Assembly: GCA_020636915.1 (NCBI GenBank)
Contig: JACJWV010000015.1
Location: forward strand, 1 to 64,000
DNA length: 64,000 bases
Direction: 5' to 3'
Source of the DNA: Nocardioides sp.
GTDB lineage: Bacteria > Actinomycetota > Actinomycetes > Propionibacteriales > Nocardioidaceae
Below, piece by piece: positions 23,067 through 29,967 of this stretch (positions are counted from its first letter, which is position 1; each line of letters begins with the position of its first letter). The translations under genes and the position numbers were made by a program. The notes beneath the pieces are model-generated. The model ran no database searches, was not told the DNA's origin, and was given only the letters and a program-made list of their open reading frames with translations.

Positions 23067-25724
23067 GTGAGCTTCGTCCCGGTGACCGGCCCGGCCACGT
23101 TCCGGCCGGCCGAGCCGCCGCGCGAGGGCGTGGTCGAGTTCACGGACCCGCGGCGGACGGTCGCCCTGCCGATCCGCGCGGCGCTGCCCGTGCTGGCGAA
23201 GGCGCGGGGACGCGACGACCTGCACCCGACCGTCGGCCTGCTGGCCGGCGCCGTGCTGCTGGCCATGCGCCTGGTCGCCGCGGGCAAGTTCGCGCCGGCG
23301 GGCGACCACTGGCGCGCGGCGGGCCTCGACGCCGACGACGAGGACCGCATCACGATGCTCGCCGACGGCCCCGACGAGGAGCGCCTGGTCCGCGACCTGA
23401 TCGACGCCGTCACCGACGCGATGCCGCGCGGCGCCCCGACCACCACGGCAGAGCCGGTACGACGACCGCACCGGCCCACCTTCGAGGAGCGTCTGCAGGC
23501 ACGGCTGGCGCGGCACCAACGCGTCGACCCGCGCGAGCTCCCGCAGCTGGTCTCGGTGTCGCTCCGCGTGGAGGCCGACGAGGAGGAGCTGGTCGCCGGC
23601 GCCGTCCGGCTGGTGCCGCAGGCCCACGACGAGCGCAACCCGCTCCACCTCTGCGACCTCGCGCTGCTGTGGACCGGGATCCCGGAGGAGCACGGCTTCG
23701 GCGAGCGAGCCCGCACCCACGCGACGATCGCGCTGCGCGCCGCGGCCGACGCGTGGCCCGTGCTGGACCGGCTGCTGGAGATGCAGGTCCCCGACGAGAT
23801 CAGCCTGGACACCGACGAGATCGTCAGCCTGCTCGACGTCGGCGTGGGCGACCTGCGGGCCGCGGGAGTCGACGTGCTCTGGCCCCGGAGCCTGGGGCGC
23901 GACCTGACGGCGACCACGGTCCTGGACCGCGTGCCGGGAGCGCCCGGAGGAGCCGGACCGCGCGAGGAGCCCCTGGACGAGCCGACCCTCGGCACCGAGG
24001 CCCTCTTCGCCTTCAACTGGCAGCTCGCGATCCACGGCGACCTGCTCACGCCCGAGGAGATGGACCGGCTCGCGCAGTCGGCCTCGCCCCTGCTGCGGCT
24101 GCGCGGCAGCTGGACGGTCGTCGACCCGGCGATCGCGCGGAAGGCGCGCAAGCGGCTGGTGCGCACGGTGCGACCGGTCGAGGCCGTCGCCGCGGCCCTG
24201 ACCGGGACCGTCCAGGTGGCCGAGCAGCAGGAGCAGGTCGTCGTGGGCGCGAGCCTGCTGAAGGTCCGCGACCGGCTCACGAACGCCGCCACCCGGGAGC
24301 CGGTCGCGCCGCCCGCCGCGCTCGACGCGACGCTGCGCGACTACCAGCTCCACGGCCTGACCTGGCTGACCGAGCTGACCGAGCTCGGCCTCGGCGCCTG
24401 CCTCGCCGACGACATGGGCCTGGGCAAGACCGTCACCCTCATCGCGCTCCACCTGCACCGCCGGGAGGCCGGCCGCACCGGCCCGACCCTCGTCGTCTGC
24501 CCCGCCAGCCTGCTCGGCAACTGGGAGGCGGAGGTGCGCCGGTTCGCGCCCGGCACGCCGGTGGTGAGGTTCCACGGCAGCGCGCGCGACCTGTCCGGCG
24601 CGGGCGACGGATTCGTGCTCACGACGTACGGCACCATGCGCCGGTCCGCCGAGACCCTCGGCGCCGTCGGGTGGGACCTCGTCGTCGCCGACGAGGCCCA
24701 GCACGTGAAGAACCCCCGGACGTCGACCGCGCGGGCGCTGCGCTCGATCGGCAGCACGGCGCGCGTGGCGCTCACCGGCACGCCGGTCGAGAACGACCTC
24801 ACCGAGCTGTGGGCGATCCTCGACTGGGCCATCCCGGGCCTGCTGGGCAGCCGCAACGCGTTCCGCAAGGTCTGGGCGGCCCCGATCGAGTCCGGGCGCG
24901 AGCCCGCCAAGGCGCGGCAGTTCGCCGATCTGATCGGCCCGTTCCTCCTGCGGCGCCGCAAGTCCGACCCGGGCATCGCGCCGGAGCTGCCGGCCAAGAC
25001 CGAGACCGACCACCCGGTGCGCCTGACGCGCGAGCAGGTGGTCCTCTACGAGTCGTTCGTCCGCGACACCATGGCCCGCATCGAGCGCGCCGACGAGGAC
25101 TCCCGTCGCGGGCTGGTGCTGATGCTGCTGACCGGCCTGAAGCAGATCTGCAACCACCCCGACCACTTCCTCAAGCGGTCCGGCGCCCGGCTGTCGGGCC
25201 GCTCGGAGAAGGTCGACCTGCTCGACGAGCTGGTCGGCACGGTGCTGGCCGAGGACGGCGCGGTCCTCGTCTTCACCCAGTACGTCGCGATGGCCCGGCT
25301 GCTCGAGGGACACCTGGCGCGCGCCGGCGTACCCCACCAGCTGCTCCACGGCGGCACCCCCGTCCGCGAGCGCGAGCGGATGGTCGAGCGGTTCCAGGCC
25401 GGCGAGATGCCGGTGTTCCTGCTCTCGCTCAAGGCCGGGGGCACCGGGCTCAACCTCACCCGCGCCGACCACGTCGTCCACGTCGACCGGTGGTGGAACC
25501 CGGCGGTGGAGGAGCAGGCGACCGACCGGGCCTACCGGATCGGCCAGACCAAGCCGGTGCAGGTGCACCGGATGATCACCCGCGGCACGATCGAGGAGAA
25601 GGTCGCCGAGCTGCTGACCCGCAAGCGCGCGCTGGCCGACGCCGTGCTCGGCGGCGGGGAGACCGCGCTCACCGAGCTCAGCGACGCCGAGCTGCGCGAC
25701 CTCGTGACCCTCCGGCGCGAGTGA
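23067..25724 (+). CDS. SNF2-family DEAD/DEAH-box ATPase
   Basis: An 885-residue Swi2/Snf2 protein. The N-terminal half (about 1-420) is the SNF2 helicase-associated region typical of bacterial RapA-like SWI/SNF proteins. The motor has Walker A DDMGLGKT (Lys about 453), DEAQ box (VADEAQHVKNP, about 542), and C-terminal lobe motifs including LSLKAGGTGLNLT and RAYRIGQT. It should translocate on double-stranded DNA and remodel protein-DNA or polymerase complexes. TAGTTT lies 7 nt before the GTG start. The next gene encodes a SWIM zinc finger protein only 8 nt downstream, a recurring bacterial pairing that implies a functional complex. Confidence 0.92.
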   Translation: MSFVPVTGPATFRPAEPPREGVVEFTDPRRTVALPIRAALPVLAKARGRDDLHPTVGLLAGAVLLAMRLVAAGKFAPAGDHWRAAGLDADDEDRITMLADGPDEERLVRDLIDAVTDAMPRGAPTTTAEPVRRPHRPTFEERLQARLARHQRVDPRELPQLVSVSLRVEADEEELVAGAVRLVPQAHDERNPLHLCDLALLWTGIPEEHGFGERARTHATIALRAAADAWPVLDRLLEMQVPDEISLDTDEIVSLLDVGVGDLRAAGVDVLWPRSLGRDLTATTVLDRVPGAPGGAGPREEPLDEPTLGTEALFAFNWQLAIHGDLLTPEEMDRLAQSASPLLRLRGSWTVVDPAIARKARKRLVRTVRPVEAVAAALTGTVQVAEQQEQVVVGASLLKVRDRLTNAATREPVAPPAALDATLRDYQLHGLTWLTELTELGLGACLADDMGLGKTVTLIALHLHRREAGRTGPTLVVCPASLLGNWEAEVRRFAPGTPVVRFHGSARDLSGAGDGFVLTTYGTMRRSAETLGAVGWDLVVADEAQHVKNPRTSTARALRSIGSTARVALTGTPVENDLTELWAILDWAIPGLLGSRNAFRKVWAAPIESGREPAKARQFADLIGPFLLRRRKSDPGIAPELPAKTETDHPVRLTREQVVLYESFVRDTMARIERADEDSRRGLVLMLLTGLKQICNHPDHFLKRSGARLSGRSEKVDLLDELVGTVLAEDGAVLVFTQYVAMARLLEGHLARAGVPHQLLHGGTPVRERERMVERFQAGEMPVFLLSLKAGGTGLNLTRADHVVHVDRWWNPAVEEQATDRAYRIGQTKPVQVHRMITRGTIEEKVAELLTRKRALADAVLGGGETALTELSDAELRDLVTLRRE

Positions 25725-25732
25725 GGCCGGCG

Positions 25733-26494
25733 ATGTCGGCCGTCCTGCACCCCCGCGTGCCGCCGCGCCGGTCGACGGTCCGGGCGACCACGTGGTGGGG
25801 CAAGGCGTGGGTGCGGGCGGTCGAGGAGGCGGCGTACGCCGAGGCCGACCTGGTCGCGGCACGCACCCTGGCCCGGGCCGGCCGGGTCGGGCAGATCTCG
25901 ACCGAGCCCGGCCGCTTCGTCGCGGCCGTCGAGGACCCGCACGGGATCTGGACCGTCGAGGGCAGCCTGCCGGTGCTCGACCACCGCGACGTCGACGCGC
26001 TCGTCGAGGCGGTCGCGGCCGAGTCGGGCCGGGTCGCGGCGCTGCTGGACGGAGAGCTCCCGCACGGGTTGGTCGAGCACGCCGAGGAGGCCGGCGTCGA
26101 GCTGCTGCCGTACGGAGGGGAGCTCGGTGCGTCCTGCAGCTGCACGCACTGGGCGGACCCGTGCGTGCACGCCCTCGCCGTCCTCCAGCAGCTCGCGTGG
26201 TTGGTGGAGGCCGACCCCTTCGTGCTCCTGCAGCTGCGCGGGCTCGCGCGCGAGGACCTGCTGGCGCGGCTGCACGCCCGGGCCGAGCCAGCACCGGCCG
26301 CGTGGGCCGACGACGCCGACGACGGCGAGGACGCCGGCGACTTCGGCCCGGACCTCGACACCGCCCTGGAGGCGGCGCTCTACGCGGCCCGGCTGCTCGA
26401 GGGCGCAGCGGCTCAGGACGAACCAGACCCGGCGGCCATCGCCGAGGTCATCAGGGCAGCGGACGACCCAGCGCCCCCAGCGCCATCCGGCTGA
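25733..26494 (+). CDS. SWIM zinc finger protein
   Basis: A 253-residue protein with the SWIM motif CxCx(n)CxH as CSCTHWADPCVH (residues about 135-146). The N-terminal region contains TWWGKAWVRAVEE, a hallmark of the SWIM proteins paired with SNF2 ATPases. The C-terminal third is acidic and Ala-rich. SWIM fingers bind DNA or proteins, so it probably acts as the partner or targeting subunit of the upstream ATPase. The ATG is 8 nt after that gene's stop, indicating one operon. The 3' end overlaps the convergent TetR gene by 44 bp, which is unusual and could cause transcriptional interference. Confidence 0.87.
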   Translation: MSAVLHPRVPPRRSTVRATTWWGKAWVRAVEEAAYAEADLVAARTLARAGRVGQISTEPGRFVAAVEDPHGIWTVEGSLPVLDHRDVDALVEAVAAESGRVAALLDGELPHGLVEHAEEAGVELLPYGGELGASCSCTHWADPCVHALAVLQQLAWLVEADPFVLLQLRGLAREDLLARLHARAEPAPAAWADDADDGEDAGDFGPDLDTALEAALYAARLLEGAAAQDEPDPAAIAEVIRAADDPAPPAPSG

Positions 26495-27005
26495 GCACGT
26501 CGCGCATCTGGTCGTCGGGCAGCAGGCCGCTGTGCGGCGTGGAGTTGATGAGCCCGAACGCCGCGTGCGCCATCGCCCGGGCCGTCGGCAGGTCCAGCCG
26601 CGGGTCGAGCAGCCGGAGCTGGGCGGCCCACAGGTCGACGTACGCGCGCTGGAGGCTGCGCACGCGCTCGCGCGCCTCGGGCGGGAGCGACTCCCAGTCG
26701 CGGTCCTGGACGACGATCAACGGCCGGTGCCGGAGCGCGAAGTCGACGTGCCAGTCGACGAGCGCGGCGACGGCGGACTCCGGGCCGGCCGCCGCGGCCA
26801 CCCGCTCCTGCCCGACCCGCAGGAGCTCCTCGCTGATCGACACCAGCATCTCGGCCAGCATCGCCTGCTTGGAGGAGAAGTGCTTGTAGAGCGCCGGACC
26901 CGAGATGCCGCACGCCGCGCCGAGGTCGGCGACGGAGACGCCGTGGAAGCCGCGGGTCGCGAACAGCTCGGCCGCGGTCGCGAGGATCTGGTCGCGACGG
27001 CTCAC
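26451..27005 (-). CDS. TetR/AcrR family regulator, probable repressor of leucine catabolism genes
   Basis: A 184-residue regulator. The N-terminal HTH (RDQILATAAELFATRGF, then ISGPALYKHFSSKQAML) is typical TetR. The ligand domain contains HRPLIVVQDRDWESLP, seen in actinobacterial TetR proteins next to acyl-CoA metabolism genes. The GTG start is 9 nt from a palindrome, GTTAACGACCGCTAAC, overlapping its own -10 box, so it should be autoregulated. The same palindrome sits at the same position before the carboxylase operon at 32.8 kb. The inferred role is repression of 3-methylcrotonyl-CoA carboxylase genes, relieved by an acyl-CoA intermediate. The ligand is unknown. Confidence 0.87.
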   Translation of the reverse strand: MSRRDQILATAAELFATRGFHGVSVADLGAACGISGPALYKHFSSKQAMLAEMLVSISEELLRVGQERVAAAAGPESAVAALVDWHVDFALRHRPLIVVQDRDWESLPPEARERVRSLQRAYVDLWAAQLRLLDPRLDLPTARAMAHAAFGLINSTPHSGLLPDDQMRDVLSRMALGALGRPLP

Positions 27006-27012
27006 GGACGCA

Positions 27013-27030
27013 AGGTTAGCGGTCGTTAAC
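27013..27030 (-). promoter_or_regulatory. TetR operator and leaderless -10 box
   Basis: Read on the minus strand, GTTAACGACCGCTAAC (27030 to 27015) is a near-perfect palindrome. Its last four bases plus CT form TAACCT, a -10 box 7 nt before the GTG start of the TetR gene. It differs at one position (C for T) from the sequence at 32757-32772. Confidence 0.75.
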
Positions 27031-27179
27031 TCACCCGATGGGTCTGATCCGACCGGTCTCGCCCGCTGGTCCCCCCGGACGTCACGAGCGGTGCGTTCGG
27101 GTCATGCCGCGGGTAGGTGCGATCCCTACCGTGGCTCGAGGGTGGCAACGGCGCCGCCCGCTCTCGGAGGGAAACCACG

Positions 27180-28748
27180 ATGTTCTCAACCTCTCGGGCG
27201 ATCTCGCATCGTCTCGTACCTGCGGCGGCCGGAGCCGCCGTCCTCGCCGTGGTCACCACGACCGCGGCCGCCGGTGCGCCGGGTGTCAGCCCGGCGCACT
27301 ACGCCCACGCCCTCGACCCCGGGGGCTCGGTCACGATCACCAAGACGGTGGAGACGCCGCCCATCCCGCCCAAGCCGGACATCGTGCTGATGGCCGACAC
27401 GACGGGGAGCATGTCCGCCAGCATCGCGAACGTGCGCACCAACGCCGGCGCGATCTTGAGCCAGGTCCAGAGTGCCCAGCCCGACGCCCAGTTCGCGGTC
27501 GCCGAGTACAAGGACGACGAGTCGTCGTCGCCGTTCGCCTACCGGGTCGACCAGCAGCTCACGGCGAACCCGGCGGCGGTCACCACCGGCATCAACGCCT
27601 GGTCGGCCGGGGGCGGCGGCGACGAGCCGGAGGCGTGGATCGGCGCGCTCGGCAAGATCCCGACCACGATCGACTTCCGACCCGACAGCACCCGCGTGCT
27701 CGTGATGTTCGGCGACGCGCCGAGCCACGACCCGTCGCTCGGCTTCACCGAGGCCTCGGCGACCGCCGGCCTGACGGGTGCCGGCGTGCAGGTCATCGCG
27801 ATCAGCGTGCCCGGCCCGATCGGCTCGCGGCTGGACCTGGACGGCCAGGCCTCGCGCATCACGGCGGCCACCGGCGGCTCGCTGGCCGCGGCCAACCCGG
27901 ACGAGGTGGCGGCGACGATCCTCAGCGAGCTTCGCAACCTGCCGGCGGTCGTCACGCACACCACGACCTGCGACCGGGGCGGCATCAGCGTCTCGTTCAG
28001 CCCGTCGTCGCGCACGGTCACCTCGGGTGAGTCCACGACGTTCGACGAGACGTTCACGCTGATGGACGACGCCCCGCAGGGTGAGACCATCACCTGCACG
28101 ACGAAGTTCCTCGTCAACGGCGAGCTGCCCGGACCGGAGTTCGTGCAGACCGCGGAGATCGCCGTCAACGACGTCACCCCGCCGGTCGTCACCGTCGAGA
28201 GCAAGACCGTCGAGGCGACCTCGCCCAGCGGGGCGACGGTGTCGTACGCCGCCAGTGCGGTCGACAACGTCGACGGTCCGCTCACGCCCACCTGCGTGCC
28301 GCCCTCGGGCAGCGTCTTCGCGCTGGGTGCCACGACGGTCACCTGCGAGGCGACCGACGCCGCGGGCAACACCGGGACCGGCACCGGGACGATCCGGGTC
28401 GTCGACACGACGGCGCCGAGCGTCGGCTGCCCCGAGGGACCCAACCCGGGCGGCCACGTGCCCGCCTCGCACAACCAGGACGGGTTCTTCGAGCTCGACG
28501 CGAACGACATCGTCGACACCGCGCCGCAGGTGTTCGTGCGCGACACCGGCAGCGGCACGGTCTGGGGTCCGTTCTCCGACGGGCAGCTGATCAAGTACAC
28601 GGAGAACAACGCCAAGCCGTCGATCAAGACGATGCCGGGCGGGATCCTCAAGATCACCGGCACCGGTGACGCCGAGGTCTTCGCGACGGACTTCAGCGGC
28701 AACACCTCGGCCCCGGTCGCCTGCCGGGTGCCGCCGCCGCCGAGCTGA
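27180..28748 (+). CDS. Secreted von Willebrand factor A protein with HYR domain
   Basis: A 522-residue exported protein. A signal peptide (HRLVPAAAGAAVLAVVTTTA) precedes a VWA domain. Its metal-binding MIDAS begins DTTGSMS (Asp73) and continues with a distal Asp in MFGDAPSHD. A beta-rich middle follows, then a HYR (hyalin repeat) domain marked by PPVVTVESKTVEATSPSGA, AVDNVDGPLTPTC and VTCEATDAAGNTG. The C-terminal region again has AEVFATDFSGNTSAPV. VWA-HYR architectures mediate adhesion or protein binding outside the cell. The ATG at 27180 has a strong GGAGGG ribosome site. There is no sortase signal or membrane anchor, so it is probably released or wall-bound non-covalently. Confidence 0.82.
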   Translation: MFSTSRAISHRLVPAAAGAAVLAVVTTTAAAGAPGVSPAHYAHALDPGGSVTITKTVETPPIPPKPDIVLMADTTGSMSASIANVRTNAGAILSQVQSAQPDAQFAVAEYKDDESSSPFAYRVDQQLTANPAAVTTGINAWSAGGGGDEPEAWIGALGKIPTTIDFRPDSTRVLVMFGDAPSHDPSLGFTEASATAGLTGAGVQVIAISVPGPIGSRLDLDGQASRITAATGGSLAAANPDEVAATILSELRNLPAVVTHTTTCDRGGISVSFSPSSRTVTSGESTTFDETFTLMDDAPQGETITCTTKFLVNGELPGPEFVQTAEIAVNDVTPPVVTVESKTVEATSPSGATVSYAASAVDNVDGPLTPTCVPPSGSVFALGATTVTCEATDAAGNTGTGTGTIRVVDTTAPSVGCPEGPNPGGHVPASHNQDGFFELDANDIVDTAPQVFVRDTGSGTVWGPFSDGQLIKYTENNAKPSIKTMPGGILKITGTGDAEVFATDFSGNTSAPVACRVPPPPS

Positions 28749-28767
28749 TCTCGGGGTCTCGGGTGAG

Positions 28768-28799
28768 CGAGGGGCGGCGGGCCACGGCCCGTCGCCCCT
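28768..28799. terminator. Probable bidirectional terminator hairpin
   Basis: GAGGGGCGGCGGGCC (28768-28782) pairs with GGCCCGTCGCCCCTC (28785-28799), a 15-bp stem with one mismatch and a 2-nt loop. It lies between the convergent VWA gene and the CsoR/CstR-like operon. No T-run follows, as is common in high-GC actinobacteria. Confidence 0.65.
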
Positions 28800-28814
28800 C
28801 GGTCGCGTCCTCGA

Positions 28815-29078
28815 TCAGGCGAGCGAGAGGAACAGCTTCTCCATCTTCTTCACGTCCATGCCGGCCGGGCCCTCCCCCGACATCAGGCACTGCTGGAGAC
28901 CGGTCGCCACGATCGCGAACCCGGCGCGGTCCAGGGCCTTGGAGACCGCGGCGAGCTGGGTGACGACGTCCTCGCACTCCCGGCCCTCCTCGAGCATCCG
29001 CAGCACGCCGTCGAGCTGGCCGCGGGCCCGCTTGATGCGGTTGATGACCGCCGTCATGTCCTTCGGGTCGAGCTCCAC
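28815..29078 (-). CDS. CsoR/RcnR-family repressor, CstR-like (His ligand missing)
   Basis: An 87-residue all-helical repressor of the DUF156 family. Copper-sensing CsoR uses a Cys-His-Cys triad; here the two Cys are present (Cys35 in RECEDVV, Cys64 in LQQCLMS), but the His position is Gly60. That two-Cys pattern is the one used by persulfide-sensing CstR, so sulfur stress is more likely than copper as the signal. It is the last gene of a three-gene unit with DUF302 and thioredoxin, 4 nt after DUF302. Two C/G-block palindromes upstream of that unit fit the known operators of this family. The GTG start has a GAGGAG ribosome site. Identity of the inducer is inference. Confidence 0.82.
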   Translation of the reverse strand: MELDPKDMTAVINRIKRARGQLDGVLRMLEEGRECEDVVTQLAAVSKALDRAGFAIVATGLQQCLMSGEGPAGMDVKKMEKLFLSLA

Positions 29079-29082
29079 GTCG

Positions 29083-29478
29083 TCACTCCTCGTCCAGGGC
29101 GGCCAGGGCCGCGGTCAGCCGGGTGCGCGCCTCGTCCGCGACCGCGGTGAGCTCGTCACCGGCGAGGGCGGTCATCGCGCCGGGGTCGAACGCCTCGACC
29201 ACGGTGGTGTCCTCGTCGACCGCTCGGACGACGACGTTGCAGGGCAGCATGGTGGCGACCGAGGGGTCGATCTCCAGTGCCCGGTGGGCCAGCGGCGGCC
29301 GGCACGCACCGAGGATCACCTGCGGTGCGACCTCCACGCCCAGCTTGGCGGCGAGGGTCGCCCGCAGGTCGATCTCGGTCAGGACGCCGAAGCCCTGGTC
29401 GGCCAGCGCCGCCCGGACGTCGGCGACGGCCGTCTCGTAGGGCCGCGGAAGCGTGGCCGTGAGCGTGTAGGCGGTCAT
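29083..29478 (-). CDS. DUF302 domain protein
   Basis: A 131-residue protein of the DUF302 family. The domain is recognisable by YETAVADVRAALADQGFGVLTEIDL at the start and the central ILGACRPPLAHRAL and TMLPCNVVV blocks, each with one Cys. The fold is a small alpha-beta barrel-like unit whose role is not established. It often occurs with rhodaneses, thioredoxins and DUF2892 proteins in sulfur-related clusters, as here. It is 4 nt downstream of the thioredoxin gene and 4 nt upstream of the CsoR/CstR-like gene, so all three are one operon. There is no signal peptide. Confidence 0.85.
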   Translation of the reverse strand: MTAYTLTATLPRPYETAVADVRAALADQGFGVLTEIDLRATLAAKLGVEVAPQVILGACRPPLAHRALEIDPSVATMLPCNVVVRAVDEDTTVVEAFDPGAMTALAGDELTAVADEARTRLTAALAALDEE

Positions 29479-29482
29479 CGCG

Positions 29483-29860
29483 TCACTGCCCCTGGTCGCC
29501 CTGCTGCTGGGCGGCGACCTGGGCGTGGACGTCCTCCATGTCGAGGTCGCGGACCGCCTGGATCACCTGCTCGAGCGCCGGCGCCGGCAGCGCACCGGGC
29601 TGGGCGAAGACGAGCACGCCCTCGCGGAAGGCCATCAGGGTCGGGATCGACGTGATCTGTGCGGCGGCGGCCAGCTCACGCTCGGCCTCGGTGTCGACCT
29701 TTCCGAAGACGACGTCCTCGTGGACCTCGGAGGCCGCCTCGAAGATCGGCCCGAACTGGCGGCACGGGCCGCACCACGAGGCCCAGAAGTCGACCAGCAC
29801 GATGTCGTCGCCGGCGACGGTGGTCTCGAAGTTGTCCTTGGTCAAGGTGGTGGTGGTCAT
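29483..29860 (-). CDS. Thioredoxin
   Basis: A 125-residue thioredoxin with the classical active site WCGPC (Cys30, Cys33) in DFWASWCGPCRQF and the cis-Pro loop TSIPTLMAF. It has about 15 extra C-terminal residues (VHAQVAAQQQGDQGQ) that are polar and probably disordered. It is the first gene of the trx-DUF302-repressor operon, so its reductant role is probably tied to the stress sensed by that repressor, for example reduction of protein persulfides. The ATG has a strong AGGAGG ribosome site. An in-frame upstream extension would cover the operator region and is rejected. Confidence 0.9.
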   Translation of the reverse strand: MTTTTLTKDNFETTVAGDDIVLVDFWASWCGPCRQFGPIFEAASEVHEDVVFGKVDTEAERELAAAAQITSIPTLMAFREGVLVFAQPGALPAPALEQVIQAVRDLDMEDVHAQVAAQQQGDQGQ

Positions 29861-29892
29861 GCGTCCTCCTGGCTCGGTTCCCGGGTTTGACG

Positions 29893-29942
29893 ATACCCCC
29901 CGGGGTGTTATTGTTCCCAACGTTCGATACCCCCGGGGGTAT
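29893..29942. promoter_or_regulatory. Two CsoR/CstR-type operators in a divergent promoter
   Basis: ATACCCCCGGGGGTAT (29927-29942) is a perfect 16-bp palindrome. A weaker copy, ATACCCCCCGGGGTGT, lies at 29893-29908. Their centres are 34 bp apart, about three helical turns. They sit between the thioredoxin operon (minus) and the MMPL gene (plus). An A/T-flanked C-tract/G-tract inverted repeat is the known operator type of the CsoR family, whose member is encoded in this cluster. Confidence 0.75.
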
Positions 29943-29967
29943 TCCACGATGCTTGGCGGAGGACTTG

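Noticed and set aside
21876..26294. A 1472-residue open frame on the minus strand
   Set aside because: It runs antisense through the alcohol dehydrogenase, SNF2 and SWIM genes with low-complexity His/Gln/Arg composition; not a gene.
28815..29078. Copper-sensing CsoR
   Set aside because: The His ligand of the Cys-His-Cys site is Gly60 and no copper ATPase or chaperone gene is adjacent.
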